DNA of 64,000 nucleotides, from positions 18,908 through 82,907 of IMG/VR virus record IMGVR_UViG_3300025162_000041. One strand, 5' to 3'. The DNA is from a virus. Of the stretch, positions 42,169 through 50,467 are shown one piece after another. Under the pieces are notes generated by a model. That model saw only the letters and a program-made list of their open reading frames with translations, had not been told where the DNA came from and made no database searches. A program made the position numbers and the translations under genes. Every line of letters begins with the position of its first letter. Position 1 is the stretch's first letter.

Positions 42169-43941
42169 ATGCGAAAACCCAATACGGATGAACTTATTAG
42201 TATTATATATCAGAATAAATGTCATTACAGGTCAATAATCAAATCTAAGTTTCCAGAATTACATCTGTTTATAGAAACTGAATATTATGGGAATTCGTTC
42301 GGGGAAAAGTTATATAGATGGATACACGAAAACTCGGCGGGGGGTGTGTGTAAAGTTTGTCAATCTTCAACCAGGTTCAAAAGTATTTTTGATGGATTCC
42401 AAACATATTGCTCATCGAGGTGTTCCAATGGAGATATTATAGTTAAACAACTCAAAGAAGATTCTTATTTGAAGAATTGGGGGGTTAAAAATCCATCTCA
42501 AGCAGAAAAAATTAAAGGGAAGAAAAAACAAACTTGCGAGAAACACTTTGGAGTTGATTGCAATTTGAAATTGGGTTCGTGTAAATTACAAATCAAAGAA
42601 ACAAATCGACAAAAATATGGAGTTGATTATCCTCTTCAAAATCAAAGTATATTAGAAAAACAACAGGATACCAATCTGCAACGATATGGGAAACGATCTG
42701 TCGGTCAAGTAGAAGAATTTAAAACGAAAGCAATTCAAACAAACCTGAGTAAATTCGGAGTAGAGCATCCGATTCAAAACAAAGAAATACACGCAAAACT
42801 AGAAGAAACAAATCTAAAACGGTTCGGAGTTAGGCATATGGCCCAAAGTGATAAATATAGAATTGAAAGGCGAAGAAGATTTTTTGAAACATTATTGCAT
42901 TCCGATAGGTTAAAATCCAGAGTTACTCCGATGTTTGTCTTAGCGGATTTTATCGACTGTAATACTAAAAATAAGTATGATTTCAAATGCAATACATGTG
43001 CAAATGTGTTTCAAGATCATTTGGACAATGGACGAATTCCAAGGTGTTATAAATGTTATCCGCTGCTTTATCAGTCTTTTGCCGAAAGAGAAATAGCCGA
43101 TTTTATACGCAATTCTATAGCCGATAAAATAGTTGAAAACGATAGGTCTGCGCTTGGAAATTTGGAATTGGATATTTATATTCCGTCCAGAAATTTGGCA
43201 ATAGAATTCAACGGATTATATTGGCACAGTGAATTGGGAGGTAATAAAAATAAAGATTATCATCTCAATAAAACTGTAAGATGTCAATCGAAAGGAATAA
43301 GACTTATTCAGATATTTGAAGATGAATGGTTACAAAAACAAGACATAGTAAAAAAACGACTTGCTCATTTGTTGGAACTGGACATGTCCAGAATATATGC
43401 CAGAAACTGCGTTATTATTCCCATTCCTAACGTTCTTTGTGCCGAGTTCTTAGAGAAAAATCATTTGCAAGGAAAAGATAATTCTACTATAAAATTAGGA
43501 GCATATTATAATAGCGAATTGGTTTCGCTTATGACATTCGGCAAACATAGATTTTCAAAGAATAAAGATGTTTGGGAAATGTATCGTTTTTGTTCGTCTA
43601 AAAATGTGGTTGGAATAGGAGGAAAATTGTTTAAATATTTTGTGAAAAATTATAATCCCAACCAGGTTATTTCCTATGCCGATAGAAGATGGTCGTCGAA
43701 TATTGCGTTTTATGAAAAAATTGGATTTCAATCCGAAGGAATGACTCGGCAAGGTTATTATTATATGGACGACTATCGGAATCGATATTATAGATTTAAC
43801 TTTAGAAAATCAGTATTATCTAAAAAATTAAAAGTATATGATTCTAATTTAACCGAATGGGAGAATATGCAATTAAATGGATACGACCGAATATGGGATT
43901 GCGGAAATTTGAGATATAAATGGACTCCACATAACTTTTAA
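42169..43941 (+). CDS. Free-standing homing endonuclease, KYG-repeat/EDxHD type
   Basis: 590 residues from ATG 42169 with GAAAGG upstream. Same family as 15666 and 20602, with the longest repeat array: six units (LKNWGVKNPSQ, EKHFGVDCNL, RQKYGVDYPLQ, LQRYGKRSVGQ, LSKFGVEHPIQ, LKRFGVRHMAQ). CxxC pairs (CKVC, CNTC, CYKC), nuclease core LELDIYIPSRNLAIEFNG with YWHSE and FEDEW, and the C-terminal GNAT/Mom-like domain (HLQGKD, SYADRRW, YEKIGF). Inserted in opposite orientation between the neck genes; flanked downstream by a solo IS605-like end. Confidence 0.82.
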   Translation: MRKPNTDELISIIYQNKCHYRSIIKSKFPELHLFIETEYYGNSFGEKLYRWIHENSAGGVCKVCQSSTRFKSIFDGFQTYCSSRCSNGDIIVKQLKEDSYLKNWGVKNPSQAEKIKGKKKQTCEKHFGVDCNLKLGSCKLQIKETNRQKYGVDYPLQNQSILEKQQDTNLQRYGKRSVGQVEEFKTKAIQTNLSKFGVEHPIQNKEIHAKLEETNLKRFGVRHMAQSDKYRIERRRRFFETLLHSDRLKSRVTPMFVLADFIDCNTKNKYDFKCNTCANVFQDHLDNGRIPRCYKCYPLLYQSFAEREIADFIRNSIADKIVENDRSALGNLELDIYIPSRNLAIEFNGLYWHSELGGNKNKDYHLNKTVRCQSKGIRLIQIFEDEWLQKQDIVKKRLAHLLELDMSRIYARNCVIIPIPNVLCAEFLEKNHLQGKDNSTIKLGAYYNSELVSLMTFGKHRFSKNKDVWEMYRFCSSKNVVGIGGKLFKYFVKNYNPNQVISYADRRWSSNIAFYEKIGFQSEGMTRQGYYYMDDYRNRYYRFNFRKSVLSKKLKVYDSNLTEWENMQLNGYDRIWDCGNLRYKWTPHNF

Positions 43942-43960
43942 CATCTTCGTGGCAAGAAAT

Positions 43961-44003
43961 CCCACTTGCTTTAGCGGGTCTCCTTTAGGGGATGGGTAGT
44001 TCA
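43961..44003 (+). mobile_element. Solo IS605-like right end at the gp13 3' end
   Basis: CCCAC...GGGTCTCC...GGGGATGGG imperfect hairpin followed by GGGTAGTTCATA, matching the right end of element E1 (GGGTAGTTCATA). The final TTCA supplies, on the other strand, the TGA stop codon of the gp13-like gene. Degenerate hairpin, so older than the others. Confidence 0.5.
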
Positions 44004-45203
44004 TAACATGAATAGCAACCCAAACATCCAAAGACCAATATATATATATAAGGGAACTCCCTTCAAAGTATTTTGGAGTTGTTCGGACATTTGGGCCTGC
44101 TTCTCAAGTTGATTGAATCTTCCTGCCGCCTCCAATTGTTCTTTCAAAGTATCCAAAAGTCGTTCTTTTGACTGTTGCGCCTCTGCCCGAAGTTCTGCTC
44201 CATCCAATGTTATCTCTCCCCCAGGAATCGGTATTACTTGATGCTTTTGACGAATTGCGCCAAGGATTTCTTTACAGTTAGCGAGGAAATAATCACGAAT
44301 CCATTGTTTACCTGGGTCATTAATAGTCATGTATGGATGATTTACATACGGAATATCAGCAAAGTCGGAGGAAACCTGCCCCGCAGACCCCGAAGGTGAA
44401 AGACTGCTTGCTTCGTAGCGATCTTGTTCATTAATGTATTCGAGCCATAGTTTGAAACTGGTGGTTGGAATAGGCATGAGCCGAAGGCGGTTGTTTGCCA
44501 TTTCAAACGAATAGGCCGACTTGCGAACTAAGTCATTGAACTGAATGGCCTGACCACGAAGTAAATCCTCAAAGATTGGTGTCATTAAGAATTGAACGGC
44601 GGGGCTATAAGCTCCAAATCCAAGTTCTTGTAAAACATTACTATATGACATTCCCGTCATGGAGAATGGGTCATATATACGCGCAAATGCTGGAGGTCGG
44701 TAATGGAACACTCGTTTTACTTCAATGCGGTCACAGTTTTCCAATGTGTTACCAATTAATGCTTGGAGGTCATAATCTTGTTGCATTGGGTTGACTTGGA
44801 TATTTACCTTTTTCCAGTCAAGTTTTCCACCTGTTCCTGCTTCGGAGCCATAATCTTTAGCAATGTTGATAAGTTGCGGGAGGCCAGACCCTTGGATTAC
44901 TCGTCCAGTGATAGTTGTATTTCGGTTAAGTCCTTGGAGCGCCAGCATGTTATTGATCATGTTGTACTCGTTGACTTTGGCATTATAAACATTACAAGCT
45001 TCTTCGAATGCAGCATAGAATTGAATATCGATCATTTCTATAGCAATTGAGGGCCATCCGAGTCGTTTTGTAGCCCACTGCATAGCGTTATAACAATCTC
45101 GTTGGAAGATAGGATCAGAATCATACATTCCAAACGGAGTATTATTTTGGACTGCCGACCCACTGCCTGGGTATCGTATTAAAGCTTGATTTGAGATTGA
45201 CAT
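44001..45203 (-). CDS. Neck protein, gp13-like
   Basis: 400 residues. N-terminal helical region (WATKRLGWPSIAIEMIDIQFYAAFEEACNVYN), central domain, then the most recognisable part: WIRDYFLANCKEILGAIRQ, PGGEITLDGAELRAEA and SKERLLDTL, matching T4 gp13 (W-V-K-D-Y, P-G-G-V-T-I-D-G, E-E-A). gp13 attaches to the portal and joins head to tail. The C-terminus has a hydrophobic run (LYIYIGLWMFGLLFML) and its stop codon is formed by an inserted IS605-like end, so the natural C-terminus has probably been altered. Confidence 0.8.
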   Translation of the reverse strand: MSISNQALIRYPGSGSAVQNNTPFGMYDSDPIFQRDCYNAMQWATKRLGWPSIAIEMIDIQFYAAFEEACNVYNAKVNEYNMINNMLALQGLNRNTTITGRVIQGSGLPQLINIAKDYGSEAGTGGKLDWKKVNIQVNPMQQDYDLQALIGNTLENCDRIEVKRVFHYRPPAFARIYDPFSMTGMSYSNVLQELGFGAYSPAVQFLMTPIFEDLLRGQAIQFNDLVRKSAYSFEMANNRLRLMPIPTTSFKLWLEYINEQDRYEASSLSPSGSAGQVSSDFADIPYVNHPYMTINDPGKQWIRDYFLANCKEILGAIRQKHQVIPIPGGEITLDGAELRAEAQQSKERLLDTLKEQLEAAGRFNQLEKQAQMSEQLQNTLKGVPLYIYIGLWMFGLLFML

Positions 45204-46093
45204 TTTTTGTATTTTTTTATAGGAAATGGCAATGATTTGTCACGTTTCCATTGGTTCCAATCACTTTCCCATATATAATAAATATCATATCCCATTTCCT
45301 TTAACTTAATAAACTTATTTGTTGTAGATTGGTACAGATTGCCGAAGGAAGTTTTATTGGAATTATTCGTTTCCTCGGGCAAAAATATTTTCGGATTCCC
45401 GTGCCAATAATCTCCCAAGAATTCAAATATTTTATTTTTACTTATACCATCGACTTTATATGGTCTGATATATTTTTGTCTATGTTCGGGGGTAGAAGGA
45501 ATGTTTAGATAATCCAAAAATTCTATTTCGGGCATGGAGATATTATTTCGGGCAAAACAAGAGGGGCACTTTGGAATTTTGCCATCTTCTATATTAGAAT
45601 TAAAATGTGTGTGGCAAGTTGTGCATTCAAATAGGTATAAATCATTTACCGTTTTAAAGTCGTGCGGGTCAAACATAGGTTTGAGTGAAAAATTCAACCG
45701 AGACCCGTTGAATAATCGTTCAACAAATTGTTTGGTTCTTGTGTTCAAAATCTTCAATTGAACATTTTTGTTCTGAATAGGATGCTCTGCTCCATAGTGT
45801 TGTAAACATGTTTTATTGGCCAAAATTCGATTGTTATAGTTTGAGTTATTGTATTTTTGTAATTTTGTTAATTTACTTTTTTCTTTTACGGAATTGAGTT
45901 TGAATGGATTATCGACTCCATGTTTTTCTAGACATGTTTTTTTGGTTTTTTCGGCCCTGGCTTTTAATCGGTCGGGAGTCCAAAAAGATTTCATTTTATC
46001 CGAAAACGCTGTTGTTTTGGAATAATGATTAACGCCATATTTTTCCATACAGGTCTTTTCTTTTTTGGACAGCATTTCGGTTATATTTTCCAT
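45179..46093 (-). CDS. KYG-repeat homing endonuclease, variant nuclease domain
   Basis: 304 residues from ATG 46093 (MENITEMLSKKEK); a further in-frame ATG at 46132 lies in the promoter. About four KYG units (CMEKYGVNHYS, LEKHGVDNPF, LQKYNNSNYN, LQHYGAEHPIQ), a CxxC pair (CTTC...CPSC), then a different nuclease end: YKVDGISKNKIFEFLGDYWHGN and WESDW; the GNAT/Mom-like domain is absent. It overlaps the first 25 bases of the gp13-like gene and separates it from its original promoter. Confidence 0.72.
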   Translation of the reverse strand: MENITEMLSKKEKTCMEKYGVNHYSKTTAFSDKMKSFWTPDRLKARAEKTKKTCLEKHGVDNPFKLNSVKEKSKLTKLQKYNNSNYNNRILANKTCLQHYGAEHPIQNKNVQLKILNTRTKQFVERLFNGSRLNFSLKPMFDPHDFKTVNDLYLFECTTCHTHFNSNIEDGKIPKCPSCFARNNISMPEIEFLDYLNIPSTPEHRQKYIRPYKVDGISKNKIFEFLGDYWHGNPKIFLPEETNNSNKTSFGNLYQSTTNKFIKLKEMGYDIYYIWESDWNQWKRDKSLPFPIKKYKKCQSQIKL

Positions 46094-46103
46094 AATATCT
46101 CTA

Positions 46104-46132
46104 ATTATAATTATGATCAACCAAATAATCAA
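46104..46132 (-). promoter_or_regulatory. Sigma70-like promoter (minus strand)
   Basis: TTGATT (46132-46127), 17-base spacer, TATAAT (46109-46104), 11 bases before the ATG at 46093. Confidence 0.7.
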
Positions 46133-46167
46133 TTATTTTTAATTTGAGTGGATATATTTAAATTTTA

Positions 46168-46175
46168 TATTTATA
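46168..46175 (+). promoter_or_regulatory. TATTTATA motif
   Basis: TTTATATTTATACTCGTC, 44 bases before the start at 46220. Confidence 0.45.
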
Positions 46176-46219
46176 CTCGTCTAGTGTCCTGTATATGATG
46201 AGGATACGTATCAATTCAA

Positions 46220-46762
46220 ATGAATAAAAAGAACAATTTATTAATACGAGAGATATTGAGTGAGATAGGCATCAACCGAGAAGTTGATCATTTATCACAG
46301 GTAAGAGATATTACTACTAAGGTACAGACATATCAATTTGTGGTAAATGAGATAAAGTATATAATTCAATTTGGATTAGATATAGTTGGGGAGGATACTA
46401 TTTTGGATATATCTTTTAGGAATTTGACAGCGATTGAGAAATTGAAGTCAAAGAAGAATAGTTCTGTTGATGATTTTTATTCTGATTTAGATCAGGCCAA
46501 GTTTGGATTAACGAAGACAGGAAGTTCTATATTTATTTTCAATGAAATTTACAATGTAGTTATAAAATATATAGAAAACAAGATGCCGAGATATATAAAA
46601 TATGAGGCAGTGGAAGACAATAGGAAGAAGCTTTACTCTGCTTTAATTAAAAGAGCAGAAACGGAGACTGCATTAAAGTTTGAAAGAATATTTATGGATC
46701 CGATTACAAATGTTAAGTTAACAGATACCAGTCAAGTATTTGTATATAAAATTAGCTATTAA
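46220..46762 (+). CDS. Predicted packaged protein with leader IREILSE
   Basis: 180 residues beginning MNKKNNLLIREILSEIGIN; I-R-E and L-S-E are both of cleavage type. The mature region is beta/alpha with strands around YQFVVNEIKYIIQFGLDIV and no motif I know. It precedes the large multidomain gene by 21 bases, probably in the same late transcript. Confidence 0.68.
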   Translation: MNKKNNLLIREILSEIGINREVDHLSQVRDITTKVQTYQFVVNEIKYIIQFGLDIVGEDTILDISFRNLTAIEKLKSKKNSSVDDFYSDLDQAKFGLTKTGSSIFIFNEIYNVVIKYIENKMPRYIKYEAVEDNRKKLYSALIKRAETETALKFERIFMDPITNVKLTDTSQVFVYKISY

Positions 46763-46783
46763 ATAAATAGTCCGCCGATTAAG

Positions 46784-49675
46784 ATGAAACCATTGACTGC
46801 TAAATTATCTCAAGAAGTAAATACCGATCAACCGTCCATACAAAAAGAGTATTGGGATACTGGTCTTGGTGCTGCGGGATGTATTTTTGTGGCTAGAGAT
46901 ACTGGAAAAATTCTACTTGCTCATAGAAATCCAAACAAAGATCCTGAACGAGGTCGTGTCGAAGAATCAAACACATGGGCTACTTGGGGAGGAGCAATTA
47001 ATGATGGTGAGACTCCTAAAGAGGCAGTTATGAGAGAGGTCGATGAAGAAACGGGTTACGACGGAGAATATAAACTCGCTTTTCTGTGGACTTATGAGGA
47101 CGAAGAAGAAGGATTTCAATATCACAATTATTTGGCTGTAGTAGATTCCGAGTTTCTTCCGAAACATTCTTGGGAGAATGACATGGGAAAATGGGTAGAG
47201 TGGGGAGAGTGGCCGCATCCCATGCATTGGGGATTAAAAGCATTACTTGATAATGCGGGCGAAAAAATTCATCGAGTTATTACCTTGATTAAGCGGAAGA
47301 AGGCTGGTATAGTTGAAGGAATGACCGCACCACCAGCAATTGTGCAACATGTAGCAAAAAATGCTACTGCGAACTACAATATTACAAATACCTATATTGC
47401 AGCCACTACTTTGTGGGGAGAAGCCCGCGAGAATGGAAGGCAGGGAATGCAAGCTGTGATGAATGTTATTATGAATCGGGCCAATGGAGACTTCAGCAAG
47501 GCAAAGGATATTGTATTGGCTCACAATCAATTTTCGGTATGGAATAATGTTACTAATGCCGAACAAACGGCATTTACTGCTGCCAGTCAATATCGTAATG
47601 ATGAAGAATGGCAACGGGCTATTCGTATTGTGGATTTAGCTGCTAGGGGACATCTTCCTGATATTACAGGCGGAGCAACACACTATTTCAATCCAAAGAA
47701 ACCAGAGAAAACATGGGTAGAGACGGAAATTAAAAAAGTTGGTAAAAAAGTTGGTATAAAAATGTTAGCTCCAGATTGGGCACATAGTATGAATTGTACT
47801 ATCGTTATCAAAAAGCATATATTTCTTAAACTGGCACCAATTGTTAAGAGTCATGCATCTCATAAACCATCGTCACCACCACCAATTATCAAGAAAAAGA
47901 AAATAAAAAAAGGGAAGGCTCATGGTGCTATTCGTGAAATGACGGATGCTCAAGACTCCAACGAAATTGTTCCCGTCAAGAAAGGGATTGTGGGAGATGG
48001 AATATGGGAATACGAATTGAAGTCCTCCCATTCATATTTGCGTTATAGATATGAGCCAGATACAAAGATATTTTATCTTGATAATATTGGCACTCCTAAG
48101 CCAGAGGATAAAAACAAAGGCTATGCTAAGGCTCTTCTCGAAACCTTTTTTCGGCTTATTGCGAAGCAAAATGGGGCATTGGACAGTGGACCATTTACAG
48201 TTTCAGGTACAGCATATATAAAACATGTTGTCAAGCGATTTGCACAAAAATACAATATAAATTTAGTCCAGGGGCGAGACGAAGTGAATGAAGCAGTGCA
48301 ACGTGCTTCATCAAACATTACAGAATCTAAACTTGATTTTTCGGTGGAAGGAAAGAATATACCGCCTGAGGAAGTAAAAAAAGCTATACAGCTTCTTTAT
48401 CGCTTTTTTAAAGAACGAGACACTATGGTATGGCTTATGTCTCATAAGTGGTTTTTGGTTTCTGCAAAGACTGATCGTACTTGGATAGACGGAGAACGGT
48501 ATGAGTTTGATTACATTCCAGTCAAGGGAAAAGAAGTGACGAGAAAGCCGTTTGATGGATTGGACTACACCCGAAAGATGAAGATGTTTCGCACGCCGAA
48601 AGACGCCATTGACTACATGACAGCCAATGAAAAGAAACATGAAGGTCATTATGCCTTCCGTGGGATGAACATGGCCGAATGGGTAGATGCCCAAAAGCAA
48701 GGATACATCAAGTCCAAGGCCGAATACAATTTAGGTGGAGTTTTGCAGACATATTACGGGTCGAATTGGAGCACTGCTCATAGTTATGCAGGAGGATTTG
48801 CCCCGTTTGACAAGGAACCTACGAGGTCTTTGCCCGGAGTCATTATCGCCGTTCCATTTGAGTCAACTAAAGATGCCAAAGCAACGACGGGAATGGGAAC
48901 TCATGGTGATGGTGAACGAGTAGCAGAAAAAATACCTCTCGATCAAGTAAAGGGGGTGTGGTATATTGTTCCGACTGAAGTGGGTAGAGGGTCCATAGAA
49001 TTAGTCTTAAAAGATGGAAATTTGGACAGAGGCTCTGCTTGTCCTCCATCGGCGAAGTTTGTTATTGTCCCGAAGGAAGGTATTTCCAGAGAGTTGAACG
49101 AGGCATATGGTGATCAAGGAGACCATGTGATATTTGGTGGAGTGTTTTATCCTGACCGAGTTGTGGCAAATATAGTTAAGAGTCATGATAATTATTTTGG
49201 GCATACACATGAGCATGGGCCGACTCGTTGGGTGTATTATCAGGGAATGAAGACTGTATTCTGGCATCAGTATCCGCCTGCGATACCAGAGTGGGAAGTG
49301 ATTGTGAAAGATTGGCTGGAAAAACATGGTTATGAAGTAGAAAGACAGACCGACAAAGAACAATATTATAAAATGATGTCATGGTTTCAGAAGAAGGGTC
49401 TGTTAAAAGAGATGGAAGATGCTGCTGTGATTTTAGGCGCACTTAACAAAGATGGATCGAATATGCAGCCTGTGCGTAGTGCTAATCAATTGGATAATCA
49501 TCCGCCACATATGAAGGTGACAGATGTACGATGGCGTTATTATCCAGAACTTCAACAATTGGATTGGCAAGGCAAACCGACACCAGAAGAACATGAGGGC
49601 ACAAAAGAATTTCTAGCGCAGCGAGGATTAATTGTACGCCGAGTCCATTATCTCGCAGGGATGCCGAAAAGATAG
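46784..49675 (+). CDS. Multidomain enzyme: Nudix, SleB-type hydrolase, GNAT-like, ART-like
   Basis: 963 residues. Nudix hydrolase at about 28-145 with a complete box at 70-92 (G-x5-E-x7-REVDEETGY). Cell-wall hydrolase of SleB type at about 200-345 (AATTLWGEAR, Glu213; NVIMNRAN). GNAT-like part at about 400-500 (KNKGYAKALLETFF). ART-like part at about 600-760: HYAFRGM (Arg626), NWSTAHSYAGG, GDGERVAEKI. Two related C-terminal units near 812-855 and 915-958 (W-x-YY...W...E...L...G..V.R). (I/L)-x-E sites fall between units: 178, 385, 514, 773 and 876. It may be a polyprotein of injected enzymes cut by the prohead protease. Nudix and SleB calls are solid, ART and GNAT tentative. Confidence 0.8.
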   Translation: MKPLTAKLSQEVNTDQPSIQKEYWDTGLGAAGCIFVARDTGKILLAHRNPNKDPERGRVEESNTWATWGGAINDGETPKEAVMREVDEETGYDGEYKLAFLWTYEDEEEGFQYHNYLAVVDSEFLPKHSWENDMGKWVEWGEWPHPMHWGLKALLDNAGEKIHRVITLIKRKKAGIVEGMTAPPAIVQHVAKNATANYNITNTYIAATTLWGEARENGRQGMQAVMNVIMNRANGDFSKAKDIVLAHNQFSVWNNVTNAEQTAFTAASQYRNDEEWQRAIRIVDLAARGHLPDITGGATHYFNPKKPEKTWVETEIKKVGKKVGIKMLAPDWAHSMNCTIVIKKHIFLKLAPIVKSHASHKPSSPPPIIKKKKIKKGKAHGAIREMTDAQDSNEIVPVKKGIVGDGIWEYELKSSHSYLRYRYEPDTKIFYLDNIGTPKPEDKNKGYAKALLETFFRLIAKQNGALDSGPFTVSGTAYIKHVVKRFAQKYNINLVQGRDEVNEAVQRASSNITESKLDFSVEGKNIPPEEVKKAIQLLYRFFKERDTMVWLMSHKWFLVSAKTDRTWIDGERYEFDYIPVKGKEVTRKPFDGLDYTRKMKMFRTPKDAIDYMTANEKKHEGHYAFRGMNMAEWVDAQKQGYIKSKAEYNLGGVLQTYYGSNWSTAHSYAGGFAPFDKEPTRSLPGVIIAVPFESTKDAKATTGMGTHGDGERVAEKIPLDQVKGVWYIVPTEVGRGSIELVLKDGNLDRGSACPPSAKFVIVPKEGISRELNEAYGDQGDHVIFGGVFYPDRVVANIVKSHDNYFGHTHEHGPTRWVYYQGMKTVFWHQYPPAIPEWEVIVKDWLEKHGYEVERQTDKEQYYKMMSWFQKKGLLKEMEDAAVILGALNKDGSNMQPVRSANQLDNHPPHMKVTDVRWRYYPELQQLDWQGKPTPEEHEGTKEFLAQRGLIVRRVHYLAGMPKR

Positions 49676-49676
49676 A

Positions 49677-50372
49677 TCATTTTGTCTTAAGGGTCGGTTT
49701 AAGCCATATACCTTTGCTTTCAATTACTTCCCATAAAAAGGGATGAGATTGTAGAATCCATATAGCCTTTCTCCAGTTTGCACTGAATGCTTTACAGAGT
49801 TCAATTTGCATCATTTCTTTTGTAACTGGGATAAAATCTTCAATGGTGCGAAATTCATCAATCGCATCGTGTATTTCCTGGCTAATGGAAAATCCAAGTT
49901 GGCATGAAAATCTGATAGCGCGACAAATCCGAAGTCGGTCTTCTTTGAATCGGTCAATGGCGTTTCCTACCGACTGAATGGATTTAGCAGCAATATCATA
50001 TTGTCCATTGAATGGGTCAATAAGTATCAAAGACCCAACTTCCCGGGCAATGGCGTTCAGTCTGAAATCTCTTCTGGCGAGGTCATCTTCTATTGTTAGG
50101 GCGGGTGTTACACTATCTGGATGGCGAGCATCGGTGTAGAATGCTTCTTTGCGAGCAAGTGTAAAATCAACTGCCCCAAGAACGGGATGTTTAGCACGGA
50201 TGGATACAAATTGGGGGCGCTCTTGATAAAATGTACATCCAATGTCTAATAGATGTTGCCGCATTGTCTCATAATCTGGAGAAATTACGGCAAAATCTCT
50301 GTCACTCGGAGGTCGTCCCATCAATTCATTTCGAATGGAGCCACCGACTTCAAATATTCGGATATTAGTCAT
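49677..50372 (-). CDS. CCA-adding/poly(A) polymerase-type nucleotidyltransferase
   Basis: 231 residues from ATG 50372; the in-frame ATG at 50438 lies upstream of the promoter. Class II tRNA nucleotidyltransferase motifs: VGGSIRNELMGRPPSDRDFAV (G-G-S...D-x-D), RRDFRLNAIA and DRLRICRAIRFSCQLGF. Only the catalytic head and neck are present; cellular CCA enzymes are about 400 residues and have body and tail domains that grip tRNA. It may repair tRNA 3' ends during infection or use a different RNA. Confidence 0.85.
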   Translation of the reverse strand: MTNIRIFEVGGSIRNELMGRPPSDRDFAVISPDYETMRQHLLDIGCTFYQERPQFVSIRAKHPVLGAVDFTLARKEAFYTDARHPDSVTPALTIEDDLARRDFRLNAIAREVGSLILIDPFNGQYDIAAKSIQSVGNAIDRFKEDRLRICRAIRFSCQLGFSISQEIHDAIDEFRTIEDFIPVTKEMMQIELCKAFSANWRKAIWILQSHPFLWEVIESKGIWLKPTLKTK

Positions 50373-50379
50373 TACAACC

Positions 50380-50407
50380 AATATATCACGTTTATTTGAA
50401 ATGTCAA
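50380..50407 (-). promoter_or_regulatory. Sigma70-like promoter (minus strand)
   Basis: TTGACA (50407-50402), 16-base spacer, TATATT (50385-50380), 8 bases before the ATG at 50372. Confidence 0.7.
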
Positions 50408-50455
50408 TGGGGGGTTTCAGTTTTATTGGGTTCATCATAATGTCCGAAAGGTTTA

Positions 50456-50463
50456 TATTTATA
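50456..50463 (+). promoter_or_regulatory. TATTTATA motif
   Basis: TTTATATTTATATCAA ends 5 bases before ATG 50468 and 11 before ATG 50474. Confidence 0.5.
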
Positions 50464-50467
50464 TCAA

